Positions 35,606 to 44,147 of a stretch of DNA of 64,000 bases are shown in pieces. Every line of letters begins with the position of its first letter. Positions within the stretch are counted from its first letter, which is position 1. The position numbers were made by a program, and so were the translations under genes. The notes below the pieces were generated by a model. The model was not told where the DNA came from and made no database searches. It saw only the letters and a list, made by a program, of their open reading frames with translations. The DNA is taken from contig NZ_JAUSSR010000020.1 in NCBI RefSeq assembly GCF_030812475.1, positions 1 through 64,000 of the forward strand, given 5' to 3'. Origin of the DNA: Pseudomonas lini (GTDB lineage Bacteria; Pseudomonadota; Gammaproteobacteria; Pseudomonadales; Pseudomonadaceae).

Positions 35606-36902
35606 TTGTCTGCGCCCGCTAATGCTGGGCGCGTTGTTCCTGGGTACCGCGGCTAACGCCTCGGTACAGTCCATAGATAAAGTGGTGGCCATCGTCGACA
35701 ACGACGTGGTCATGCAGAGCCAGCTGGACCAACGAGTCCATGAAGTTCAGCAAACCATTGCCAAGCGCGGTGCCGCGGTACCGCCGGCCAACGTGCTGGA
35801 TCAGCAGGTGCTCGAGCGCCTGATCGTCGAGAACCTGCAGCTGCAGATCGGTGAACGCTCCGGTATCCGCATTACCGATGAAGAACTGAACCAGGCCGTG
35901 GGCACCATTGCCCAACGCAATAACATGTCCGTGGACCAATTCCGCGCGGCCCTGACCCGCGACGGCCTGTCCTACGACGAAGCCCGTGACCAGATCCGTC
36001 GCGAAATGATCATCAGCCGTGTGCGCCAGCGTCGTGTGGCGGAGCGCATCCAGGTGTCCGAGCAGGAAGTGAAAAACTTCCTCGCTTCCGATCTCGGCAA
36101 GATGCAATTGTCCGAAGAGTTCCGCTTGGCCAACATCCTGATTCCTACGCCGGAAAGCGCCAACTCCGACTCGATTCAGAATGCAGCCAAACAGGCCGAC
36201 GCGGTCTACCAGCAGCTCAAGCAAGGCGCCGACTTCGGTCAACTGGCAATCGCCAAATCCGCCAGCGAAACCGCACTCGAAGGTGGAGACATGGGCTGGC
36301 GCAAAGCCGCTCAACTGCCACCTCCGTTCGATCGCCTGCTCGGCACCATGGCGGTCGGGGACATTACTCAACCGATGCGTACGCCTGGCGGCTTCATCAT
36401 CCTGAAGATCCTCGACAAGCGTGGCGGCGAGACCCAGGTGCGTGACGAAGTGCATGTGCGTCATATCCTGGTCAAGCCTAGCCCGATCCGCGACGAAGAA
36501 AAAACCAAGGCCCTGGCTCAGTCGCTCTACACCCGGATCGAAGCGGGCGAGGACTTCGGCGAACTGGCGAAAAACTTCTCGGAAGACCCGGGTTCCGCCC
36601 TCAACGGCGGCGACCTGAACTGGATCGACCCGAATGCACTGGTTCCCGAGTTCCGCGAAGTGATGGCCAGGACCCCGCAAGGTCAGCTGTCCAAGCCGTT
36701 CCAGACCCAGTATGGCTGGCACGTCCTGGAAGTCCTGGGCCGCCGCGCCACCGATAGCACCAATCAGGCTCGTGAACAGCAAGCGATGAGCGTATTGCGT
36801 AACCGCAAATATGACGAAGAGCTGCAAACCTGGCTGCGTCAGATCCGTGACGAAGCGTATGTAGAGATCAAACTCCCTGGTGCAGACCAGGCAACGCAGT
36901 GA
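35580..36902 (+). CDS. surA: Periplasmic chaperone/peptidyl-prolyl isomerase SurA
   Basis: Escorts outer-membrane proteins, LptD included. The 440-residue protein has a signal peptide ending near AANAS, the SurA_N chaperone domain, and two parvulin domains (first around residues 180-280, second starting VHVRHILVKP). The start is GTG at 35580 inside lptD; a second in-frame GTG lies at 35586. The pdxA start overlaps its stop by 4 nt. Confidence 0.96.
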   Translation: MNVKTKLSDCLRPLMLGALFLGTAANASVQSIDKVVAIVDNDVVMQSQLDQRVHEVQQTIAKRGAAVPPANVLDQQVLERLIVENLQLQIGERSGIRITDEELNQAVGTIAQRNNMSVDQFRAALTRDGLSYDEARDQIRREMIISRVRQRRVAERIQVSEQEVKNFLASDLGKMQLSEEFRLANILIPTPESANSDSIQNAAKQADAVYQQLKQGADFGQLAIAKSASETALEGGDMGWRKAAQLPPPFDRLLGTMAVGDITQPMRTPGGFIILKILDKRGGETQVRDEVHVRHILVKPSPIRDEEKTKALAQSLYTRIEAGEDFGELAKNFSEDPGSALNGGDLNWIDPNALVPEFREVMARTPQGQLSKPFQTQYGWHVLEVLGRRATDSTNQAREQQAMSVLRNRKYDEELQTWLRQIRDEAYVEIKLPGADQATQ

Positions 36903-37888
36903 AACCCAAACGTTTCGCGCTGACCCCCGGCGAACCGGCCGGCATAGGCCCTGACCTGTGCCTGCTGCTCGCGTCGCAAGCCCAGCCTCATCCCCTGATT
37001 GCCATTACCAGCCGCGACCTGCTCCTTGAGCGGGCCGCGCAGCTGGGCGTGGTGGTCGACCTGCTGCCGGTTGCACCGGACAGTTGGCCGGATGTACCTG
37101 CGCCGGCCAATAGCCTGTACGTCTGGGATACCCCGCTCAACGCCAGGGTCACTGCCGGGCAACTGGACAAGGCCAATGCGGCGTTCGTCCTGGAAACCCT
37201 CACCCGCGCTGGCCAGGGCTGCCTGGACGGGCATTTTGCCGGCATGATCACCGCCCCGGTGCACAAGGGCGTGATCAACGAATCCGGCATCGCTTTTTCC
37301 GGGCACACGGAGTTTCTCGCTGACCTGACCCACACCGCGCAAGTGGTGATGATGCTCGCCACGCGCGGATTGCGCGTGGCACTGGTCACCACTCACCTGC
37401 CGCTTCGCGAGATTGCCGACGCAATCACACCGGAACGCCTGGAACGGGTCACGCGAATCCTGCATGCCGATCTGCAAGAAAAATTCGGCATCGCCCGGCC
37501 ACGCATCCTGGTTTGCGGGCTCAACCCCCATGCCGGTGAAGGCGGACACCTGGGCCATGAAGAAATCGACATCATCGAACCCACCCTGGAGCGCTTGCGC
37601 GGCGAGGGCATGGACCTTCGCGGCCCCCTGCCCGCCGACACTCTGTTTACCCCCAAATATCTGGAGCACTGCGATGCGGTGCTGGCGATGTACCACGACC
37701 AGGGCCTGCCCGTGCTGAAATACAAAGGTTTCGGCGCGGCAGTCAACGTGACCCTCGGCTTGCCGATCATCCGCACTTCGGTCGACCACGGCACAGCCCT
37801 GGATCTGGCCGGCAGCGGCAAGATCGACACCGGCAGCCTGCAAGTCGCCCTGGAAACCGCCTACCAGATGGCCGAGACCCGTTTATGA
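36899..37888 (+). CDS. pdxA: 4-hydroxythreonine-4-phosphate dehydrogenase
   Basis: Step of pyridoxal-phosphate synthesis (DXP-independent of PdxS/T). The 329-residue product has the TPGEPAGIGPDL start and the metal/substrate-binding histidines in APVHKGVINESGIAFSGHTEF, plus AMYHDQGLPVLKY. GTG start at 36899 in a 4-nt overlap with surA; rsmA overlaps its end by 4 nt. Confidence 0.96.
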   Translation: MKPKRFALTPGEPAGIGPDLCLLLASQAQPHPLIAITSRDLLLERAAQLGVVVDLLPVAPDSWPDVPAPANSLYVWDTPLNARVTAGQLDKANAAFVLETLTRAGQGCLDGHFAGMITAPVHKGVINESGIAFSGHTEFLADLTHTAQVVMMLATRGLRVALVTTHLPLREIADAITPERLERVTRILHADLQEKFGIARPRILVCGLNPHAGEGGHLGHEEIDIIEPTLERLRGEGMDLRGPLPADTLFTPKYLEHCDAVLAMYHDQGLPVLKYKGFGAAVNVTLGLPIIRTSVDHGTALDLAGSGKIDTGSLQVALETAYQMAETRL

Positions 37889-38703
37889 CCGAGCATTACC
37901 AACACCGGGCGCGCAAGCGTTTCGGCCAGAACTTCCTGCACGACGCCGGCGTTATCGACCGCATCCTGCGCTCCATCCACGCCAAACCCGAAGACCGCCT
38001 GCTGGAAATCGGTCCGGGCCAGGGTGCGCTGACTCAAGGCCTGCTCGGTAGCGGTGCCCAGCTCGATGTGGTGGAACTGGACAAGGATCTGATCCCGATC
38101 CTCAACCAGCAATTTGCCGGCAAGAGCAACTTCAATCTGCACCAGGGCGACGCGCTGAAGTTCGACTTCAACAGCCTGGGGGCTGCACCGAACAGCCTGC
38201 GGGTCGTCGGCAACTTGCCGTACAACATCTCTACGCCACTGATTTTTCACCTGCTGCACAACGCCAGCCTGATCCGCGACATGCACTTCATGCTGCAAAA
38301 GGAAGTGGTCGAGCGCATGGCCGCAGGTCCAGGTGGCGGTGATTGGGGCCGACTGTCGATCATGGTTCAGTACCACTGCCGGGTCGAGCATCTGTTCAAC
38401 GTCGGACCGGGGGCGTTCAATCCGCCACCGAAAGTCGACTCGGCCATCGTGCGCCTGGTCCCTCACTCGGTGCTGCCGCACCCGGCCAAGGATCACAAGC
38501 TGCTGGAGCGCGTCGTGCGTGAAGCCTTCAACCAGCGGCGCAAGACCCTGCGCAATACGCTCAAGCTGCTGCTGAGCAATGCCGAGATCGAGGCCGCCGG
38601 TGTCGATGGCAGCCTGCGCCCCGAGCAGCTCGACCTGGCCGCCTTCGTGCGTCTGGCCGACAAGCTGAGCGAACAGGCCCCGCCAACCCCAGGCGCCGAC
38701 TGA
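37885..38703 (+). CDS. rsmA: 16S rRNA (adenine1518-N6/adenine1519-N6)-dimethyltransferase
   Basis: Dimethylates the two adenines of helix 45 in 16S rRNA. The 272-residue enzyme shows KRFGQNFLHD, the SAM motif LEIGPGQGALTQGL and the catalytic GNLPYNIST. It is translationally coupled to pdxA (4-nt overlap). A 43-nt hairpin lies just downstream, before apaG. Also known as ksgA. Confidence 0.97.
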   Translation: MTEHYQHRARKRFGQNFLHDAGVIDRILRSIHAKPEDRLLEIGPGQGALTQGLLGSGAQLDVVELDKDLIPILNQQFAGKSNFNLHQGDALKFDFNSLGAAPNSLRVVGNLPYNISTPLIFHLLHNASLIRDMHFMLQKEVVERMAAGPGGGDWGRLSIMVQYHCRVEHLFNVGPGAFNPPPKVDSAIVRLVPHSVLPHPAKDHKLLERVVREAFNQRRKTLRNTLKLLLSNAEIEAAGVDGSLRPEQLDLAAFVRLADKLSEQAPPTPGAD

Positions 38704-38718
38704 CAAGCGATAAGCGTG

Positions 38719-38761
38719 ATCGGGTAGGACACCAGCCTTCATGTCTGGTTTACTACCCGAT
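38719..38761 (+). repeat. Long imperfect hairpin between rsmA and apaG
   Basis: ATCGGGTAG pairs with CTACCCGAT (9 bp); inside, ACCAG pairs with CTGGT, with a 3-nt internal loop on each side and a 9-nt apical loop. No T-run follows. It may be a processing or stability element in the surA-pdxA-rsmA-apaGH transcript, or a protein-binding palindrome. Confidence 0.55.
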
Positions 38762-38826
38762 ACTTGGCCTAGACTGAGATCCATCAGCTACGCCCCGCGT
38801 CCCGCTTCGTTTTTAAGGCCTCTTGC

Positions 38827-39207
38827 ATGTCCGATCCTCGTTATCAGGTCGACGTCAGCGTCGTCACCCGCTATCTGGCAGAACAATCGCAACCCGAGCA
38901 ATCCCGCTTTGCCTTTGCCTACACCATTACTGTGCACAATAACGGCGAGTTACCGGCCAAGCTGCTGTCGCGGCACTGGGTGATCACCGATGGCGACGGG
39001 CATGTCGAAGAAGTGCGCGGAGCCGGCGTGGTTGGCCAGCAGCCGTTGATCGAAGCGGGAGAAAGCCATACCTACACTAGCGGCACCGTCATGACCTCCA
39101 AGGTCGGTACGATGCAAGGCTCTTATGAGATGGTCGCCGCCGACGGCAAACACTTCGACGCCATCATCGCTCCATTCCGCCTGGCGGTGCCCGGAGCACT
39201 GCACTGA
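38827..39207 (+). CDS. apaG: ApaG/CorD-like protein
   Basis: 126-residue protein of the ApaG fold (fibronectin-III-like); the biochemical role is unclear. Family features are the start YQVDVSVVTRYL, the GVVGQQPLI segment and the C-terminal PFRLAVPGALH. apaH begins at its last base, as usual for apaG-apaH. Confidence 0.95.
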   Translation: MSDPRYQVDVSVVTRYLAEQSQPEQSRFAFAYTITVHNNGELPAKLLSRHWVITDGDGHVEEVRGAGVVGQQPLIEAGESHTYTSGTVMTSKVGTMQGSYEMVAADGKHFDAIIAPFRLAVPGALH

Positions 39208-40091
39208 TGGCGACCTACGCCGTCGGCGATCTGCAAGGCTGCCTTGAAGCGCTGCAATGTCTGCTCAAGCAAGTTGCCTTCGATCCAGCGAAGGATCGCC
39301 TGTGGCTGGTGGGCGATCTGGTCAACCGCGGCCCGCAATCCCTGGATACTCTGCGCTTCCTCTATAGCATCCGTGAGTCGCTGGTGTGCGTACTCGGCAA
39401 CCACGACCTGCACTTGCTGGCAGCCGGTCAGAACATCGAGCGCCTGAAGAAAGCCGACACCCTGCGCGAAATCATCGAAGCACCTGATTGCGCCGAACTG
39501 CTGGACTGGCTGCGCCAGCAAAAGCTCATGCACTACGACGAACAGCGAAATGTTGCGCTGGTGCATGCCGGCGTGCCGCCGCAGTGGTCGCTGCGCAAAG
39601 CCCTGAAGTGCGCTGCCGAGGTGGAAACCGCCCTGCGTGACGACAATCTGTTTCCGGCCTACCTCGATGGCATGTACGGCAACGATCCGGCGAAATGGGA
39701 CAACGACCTCAAGGGCATAGCGCGCCTGCGAGTGATCACCAACTATTTCACCCGGATGCGCTTCTGCACCGCCGAGGGCAAACTTGACCTCAAGAGCAAG
39801 GAAGGTCTCGATACCGCGCCGGCAGGGTACAGACCCTGGTTCCAGCACAAGGAACGCAAGACCAAGGGCCTGAAGATCATTTTCGGCCATTGGGCGGCAC
39901 TCGAAGGCAAATGCAACGAGCCGGGGATCTCGGCCCTCGACACCGGCTGTGTCTGGGGCGGTGCCTTGACGCTCATGAATGTCGACAGCGGCGAACGCCT
40001 GTCTTGTAAATGCGACGCGCACGGCCATGCCGCCGTGCCGCCAGTCGCCCCACGAATGACCGAACCATCGCCAGCCAGCGCCCCGCGCTAG
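39207..40091 (+). CDS. apaH: Bis(5'-nucleosyl)-tetraphosphatase, symmetrical
   Basis: Hydrolyses Ap4A to ADP, and affects NpnN caps on RNA. The 294-residue metallophosphatase has GDLQGC, GDLVNRGP, LGNHD and the later FGHWAALEG and LDTGCVWGG motifs. A basic 5'-distal tail of about 25 residues extends beyond the catalytic domain. Start overlaps apaG by one base. Confidence 0.96.
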   Translation: MATYAVGDLQGCLEALQCLLKQVAFDPAKDRLWLVGDLVNRGPQSLDTLRFLYSIRESLVCVLGNHDLHLLAAGQNIERLKKADTLREIIEAPDCAELLDWLRQQKLMHYDEQRNVALVHAGVPPQWSLRKALKCAAEVETALRDDNLFPAYLDGMYGNDPAKWDNDLKGIARLRVITNYFTRMRFCTAEGKLDLKSKEGLDTAPAGYRPWFQHKERKTKGLKIIFGHWAALEGKCNEPGISALDTGCVWGGALTLMNVDSGERLSCKCDAHGHAAVPPVAPRMTEPSPASAPR

Positions 40092-40124
40092 ACTGCGCTT
40101 TCAGCCGAGCCACAGGAGCCCGCC

Positions 40125-40454
40125 ATGAGCGAATTCAAACGTATCCCCCCGCAACAGGCCCAGGCCCTGCGCGAACAAGGCGCAGTCGTGGTCGACGTTC
40201 GCGACCCTGCGACCTTTGCCGCCTTGCACATCAGCGGCTCGAAGCATCTGGACAACCATTCGCTGCATGCCTTCATTCAGGGTGCCGATCTGGATGCACC
40301 GACCGTCGTCGTCTGCTATCACGGTAATTCCAGCCAGGGTGCCGCCGCCTACCTCGTCAGCCAGGGGTTTTCCGACGTCTACAGCATGGATGGCGGATTC
40401 GAACTGTGGCGTGCGACTTATCCTTCGGAAACAGCGCAAGGCACTTGCGAATAA
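40125..40454 (+). CDS. glpE: Thiosulfate sulfurtransferase GlpE
   Basis: Single-domain rhodanese, 109 residues. The active-site cysteine is C64 in VVVCYHGNSSQG, and the YSMDGGFELW end is typical of GlpE. It follows apaH by 33 nt with its own ribosome site and is followed by a small terminator-like hairpin that overlaps its stop. Confidence 0.94.
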   Translation: MSEFKRIPPQQAQALREQGAVVVDVRDPATFAALHISGSKHLDNHSLHAFIQGADLDAPTVVVCYHGNSSQGAAAYLVSQGFSDVYSMDGGFELWRATYPSETAQGTCE

Positions 40455-40461
40455 TTTTTTT
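40435..40461 (+). terminator. Probable terminator overlapping the glpE stop
   Basis: CGCAAG-GCA-CTTGCG, a 6-bp stem with a 3-nt loop, is followed five bases later by seven T residues. The stop codon lies between stem and T-run. The gap to the T-run makes it weaker than canonical. Confidence 0.45.
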
Positions 40462-40498
40462 GTAATGCGCAAGCCCCCGGCCCCCGCGGGTTAGCGAG

Positions 40499-40521
40499 GT
40501 GGCAGACGAACGGTCTGCCAC
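40499..40521. repeat. Perfect inverted repeat upstream of prkA
   Basis: GTGGCAGAC and GTCTGCCAC (9 bp, 5-nt loop) in the 297-nt glpE-prkA gap. No T-run. It could be an operator or an mRNA leader hairpin of prkA. Confidence 0.5.
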
Positions 40522-40751
40522 AACTAATTACGTATCTCGCCTTTACCTCCCAAATAAGCAACTATCCTTAAGCGCAGGCCATCCAAAACAGGGGAGAGCC
40601 GGTACACCGGCGCGCGGATCATCGGGAGTAGCTTTCGGGGCGCCAAGCCTTGAAAGGGTTCTGGGGGGTAAACAGCAACTGCATATCCGGTTGCTGCCAG
40701 CATCGACTGAGTGATCCGGCGTCGGCTCCACGTATCGAGCGAGGTGACGTC

Positions 40752-42674
40752 ATGAGTATCTTTAGCCACTTCCAACAACGCTTCGAGTCCACACGCCAGG
40801 AAGAACTCTCGCTGCAAGAGTATCTTGAACTGTGCAAACAGGACCGCAGCGCCTACGTTTCCGCAGCCGAGCGTCTGTTGCTGGCGATCGGTGAACCGGA
40901 GCTGCTCGACACCTCGACCAACTCGAGACTGTCGCGAATCTTTTCCAACAAGGTGATCCGCCGCTATCCGGCCTTTGAAGACTTCCACGGGATGGAAGAA
41001 TGCATCGACCAGATCGTGTCGTATTTCCGCCATGCCGCTCAGGGCCTGGAGGAAAAGAAACAGATCCTCTACCTGCTCGGCCCCGTCGGCGGTGGTAAAT
41101 CGTCCCTGGCCGAGAAGCTCAAACAGCTGATCGAGAAAGTGCCCTTCTACGCGATCAAGGGCTCACCGGTATTCGAATCGCCCCTGGGTCTGTTCAACGC
41201 CACTGAAGATGGCGCGATCCTCGAGGAAGACTTCGGCATTCCGCGGCGCTACCTCAACACCATCATGTCGCCATGGGCCACCAAGCGCCTGGCCGAGTTC
41301 GGTGGCGACATCAGCCAGTTCCGCGTGGTGAAACTGTATCCGTCGATCCTTAACCAGATCGCCGTGGCCAAAACCGAGCCGGGAGATGAAAACAACCAGG
41401 ACATCTCGGCACTGGTGGGCAAGGTCGATATCCGCAAACTGGAAGAATTCCCGCAAAACGACGCCGACGCCTACAGCTACTCGGGCGCACTGTGCCGGGC
41501 CAACCAGGGCCTGATGGAATTCGTCGAAATGTTCAAGGCGCCGATCAAGGTGCTGCACCCGTTGCTGACCGCCACTCAGGAAGGTAACTACAACAGTACC
41601 GAGGGCCTGGGGGCGATTCCGTTCACCGGGATCCTGCTGGCCCACTCCAACGAATCGGAATGGCATACATTCCGTAACAACAAGAACAACGAAGCCTTCA
41701 TCGACCGGATCTACATCGTCAAAGTGCCGTACTGCCTGCGGGTCAGCGACGAAGTGAAGATCTACGACAAGCTCCTGTTCAACAGTTCGCTGGCCAAGGC
41801 TCACTGCGCGCCTGACACCCTGAAGATGCTGGCCCAGTTCACCGTGCTCTCGCGCCTCAAGGAGCCGGAAAACTCCAACATCTACTCCAAGATGCGGGTG
41901 TATGACGGCGAGAACCTCAAGGACACCGATCCGAAGGCCAAGTCGATCCAGGAATACCGCGACAATGCCGGCGTCGATGAAGGCATGAACGGTCTGTCGA
42001 CCCGCTTCGCCTTCAAGATCCTGTCGAAAGTGTTCAACTTCGATCCGCACGAAATTGCCGCCAACCCGGTTCATCTGCTCTACGTATTGGAACAACAGAT
42101 CGAACAGGAACAGTTCCAGGCGGAAACCCGTGAGCGCTACCTGCGCTTCCTGAAGGAGTACCTGGCACCGCGCTATATCGAATTCATCGGCAAGGAAATC
42201 CAGACCGCCTATCTCGAGTCCTACAGCGAGTACGGCCAGAACATCTTCGATCGTTATGTGCTGTACGCCGACTTCTGGATCCAGGACCAGGAATATCGCG
42301 ACCCGGAAACCGGCGAAATCCTCAACCGCGTCGCGTTGAACGAAGAACTGGAGAAAATCGAAAAACCGGCCGGCATCAGCAATCCGAAGGATTTCCGCAA
42401 CGAAATCGTCAACTTCGTATTGCGCGCCCGGGCCAACAACAATGGCAAGAATCCGACCTGGCTCAGCTACGAAAAACTGCGGGTGGTCATCGAGAAGAAA
42501 ATGTTCTCCAATACCGAGGACCTCCTGCCAGTCATCAGCTTCAATGCCAAGGCCAGCAAAGAGGATCAACAGAAGCACAACGACTTCGTCACACGGATGG
42601 TCGAGCGGGGCTACACCGACAAACAGGTACGACTGCTGTCCGAGTGGTACCTGCGGGTCAGAAAATCACAATAA
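40752..42674 (+). CDS. prkA: PrkA family serine protein kinase / AAA+ protein (YeaG)
   Basis: 640-residue stress protein. An AAA+ module carries Walker A GPVGGGKSSL (about 110-118), followed by a C-terminal PrkA kinase-like domain. The start MSIFSHFQQR at 40752 fits the family; an upstream in-frame extension is unlikely. It heads the conserved prkA-yeaH-spoVR cluster, induced by starvation in enterobacteria, with YeaG-YeaH acting together in nitrogen starvation. Its own promoter was not clearly found. Confidence 0.95.
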   Translation: MSIFSHFQQRFESTRQEELSLQEYLELCKQDRSAYVSAAERLLLAIGEPELLDTSTNSRLSRIFSNKVIRRYPAFEDFHGMEECIDQIVSYFRHAAQGLEEKKQILYLLGPVGGGKSSLAEKLKQLIEKVPFYAIKGSPVFESPLGLFNATEDGAILEEDFGIPRRYLNTIMSPWATKRLAEFGGDISQFRVVKLYPSILNQIAVAKTEPGDENNQDISALVGKVDIRKLEEFPQNDADAYSYSGALCRANQGLMEFVEMFKAPIKVLHPLLTATQEGNYNSTEGLGAIPFTGILLAHSNESEWHTFRNNKNNEAFIDRIYIVKVPYCLRVSDEVKIYDKLLFNSSLAKAHCAPDTLKMLAQFTVLSRLKEPENSNIYSKMRVYDGENLKDTDPKAKSIQEYRDNAGVDEGMNGLSTRFAFKILSKVFNFDPHEIAANPVHLLYVLEQQIEQEQFQAETRERYLRFLKEYLAPRYIEFIGKEIQTAYLESYSEYGQNIFDRYVLYADFWIQDQEYRDPETGEILNRVALNEELEKIEKPAGISNPKDFRNEIVNFVLRARANNNGKNPTWLSYEKLRVVIEKKMFSNTEDLLPVISFNAKASKEDQQKHNDFVTRMVERGYTDKQVRLLSEWYLRVRKSQ

Positions 42675-42704
42675 CCCGCTGCCGGTCAGACCGGTTGTCG
42701 TCAG

Positions 42705-42746
42705 CCAGAGGCCTGTGTACACGTTTTCTGTTACACAGGCTTCTGG
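42705..42746 (+). repeat. Strong 15-bp hairpin between prkA and yeaH
   Basis: Arms 42705-42719 and 42732-42746 pair over 15 positions with one G-U pair; the apical loop is 12 nt and T-rich. There is no T-run after the stem. It lies upstream of the sigma-54-like promoter of yeaH and could block 3' decay of prkA mRNA or act as a weak attenuator. Confidence 0.55.
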
Positions 42747-42814
42747 AAGGTGTTCGAAAGACGGTCGCGAGGTTCAGGCAGTATCAAAAGCGCTTGGGGG
42801 AGCGTGAACATCCC

Positions 42815-42832
42815 TTGGCACGGTCGATGCTG
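42815..42832 (+). promoter_or_regulatory. Sigma-54 (-24/-12) promoter upstream of yeaH
   Basis: TTGGCACGGTCGATGCTG has the invariant GG and GC dinucleotides exactly 10 nt apart, with TTGGCACG matching the -24 consensus and ATGCT close to TTGCT at -12. It lies 44 nt before the yeaH ATG, which has AAGGAG. Sigma-54 control of the homologous E. coli operon under NtrC is known; activity here is inferred. Confidence 0.7.
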
Positions 42833-42875
42833 CACAACCGCTCGCCCCTTTCAGGACAGCTTCTAAGGAGCAGTC

Positions 42876-44147
42876 ATGAGCTATGTGATCGACCGACGTC
42901 TCAATGGCAAGAACAAGAGCACGGTGAACCGTCAGCGGTTTCTGCGGCGTTACCGTGATCACATTAAAAAGGCTGTCGAAGAGGCGGTCAGCCGGCGCTC
43001 CATTACCGATATGGAACACGGCGAACAAATCAGCATCCCCGGCCGCGATATCGACGAGCCGGTGCTTCATCATGGACGCGGCGGAAAGCAGACCGTCGTG
43101 CACCCGGGAAACAAGGAATTCACCAGCGGCGAGCATATTGCCCGCCCACCGGGAGGTGGTGGCGGCAGAGGCCCCGGCAAGGCCGGCAACTCGGGCGAAG
43201 GGATGGACGAGTTCGTCTTCCAGATCACCCAGGAGGAATTCCTCGAATTCATGTTCGAGGACCTTGAGCTACCGAACCTGGTCAAACGCAACCTGACCGG
43301 CACCGATACCTTCAAGACGGTTCGTGCCGGTATCAGTAACGAAGGCAATCCGTCGCGGATCAACATCATCCGCACATTGCGCTCGGCCCATGCCCGCAGA
43401 ATCGCCCTGTCCGGCAGCAGCCGGGCGAAATTGCGCGAAGCCAAGGAAGAACTTCTACGCCTCAAACGGGATGAACCGGACAATTTCGGCGATATTCAGG
43501 AAATCGAAGCAGAAATCGAAAAACTCAGCGCACGCATACATCGTGTTCCGTTTCTCGACACCTTCGACCTCAAATACAACCTGCTCATCAAACAACCCAA
43601 CCCGAGTTCCAAGGCGGTCATGTTCTGCCTGATGGACGTATCCGGTTCCATGACCCAGGCCACCAAGGATATCGCCAAGCGATTCTTTATCCTGTTGTAC
43701 CTGTTTCTCAAGCGCAACTACGACAAGATCGACGTCGTGTTCATCCGCCACCACACCAGCGCCAGGGAAGTGGACGAGGAGGAGTTTTTCTACTCCCGCG
43801 AAACCGGGGGCACCATCGTTTCCAGCGCCTTGAAACTGATGCAGGAAATCATGGCCGAACGCTATCCGAGCAACGAATGGAACATTTATGCCGCCCAGGC
43901 TTCCGATGGCGATAACTGGAACGACGACTCACCGATCTGCCGCGACATTCTGATCAATCAGATCATGCCGTTTGTGCAGTACTACACTTACGTTGAGATC
44001 ACCCCACGGGAACACCAGGCCCTGTGGTTCGAATACGAACGCATCGCCGAAGCCTTTTCTGACACTTTTGCCCAGCAACAACTGGTCTCGGCCGGGGATA
44101 TCTATCCGGTCTTCCGTGAACTCTTCCAGCGCAGGTTAGTGACATGA
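42876..44147 (+). CDS. YeaH/YhbH family protein (DUF444, von Willebrand A-like)
   Basis: 423-residue cytoplasmic partner of PrkA. A basic N-terminus (IDRRLNGKNKSTVNRQRFLRR start) precedes a glycine-rich stretch, and a VWA-like domain shows the metal-site motif DVSGSMT (about 254-260). Length and order are standard. Its start has AAGGAG and a sigma-54-type promoter upstream, and it overlaps spoVR by 4 nt. Confidence 0.94.
   Translation: MSYVIDRRLNGKNKSTVNRQRFLRRYRDHIKKAVEEAVSRRSITDMEHGEQISIPGRDIDEPVLHHGRGGKQTVVHPGNKEFTSGEHIARPPGGGGGRGPGKAGNSGEGMDEFVFQITQEEFLEFMFEDLELPNLVKRNLTGTDTFKTVRAGISNEGNPSRINIIRTLRSAHARRIALSGSSRAKLREAKEELLRLKRDEPDNFGDIQEIEAEIEKLSARIHRVPFLDTFDLKYNLLIKQPNPSSKAVMFCLMDVSGSMTQATKDIAKRFFILLYLFLKRNYDKIDVVFIRHHTSAREVDEEEFFYSRETGGTIVSSALKLMQEIMAERYPSNEWNIYAAQASDGDNWNDDSPICRDILINQIMPFVQYYTYVEITPREHQALWFEYERIAEAFSDTFAQQQLVSAGDIYPVFRELFQRRLVT

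Noticed and set aside
40661..40678. Possible second sigma-54 promoter upstream of prkA
   Set aside because: GG and GC have the right 10-nt spacing, but both half sites deviate strongly from consensus (five mismatches), so it may be chance.
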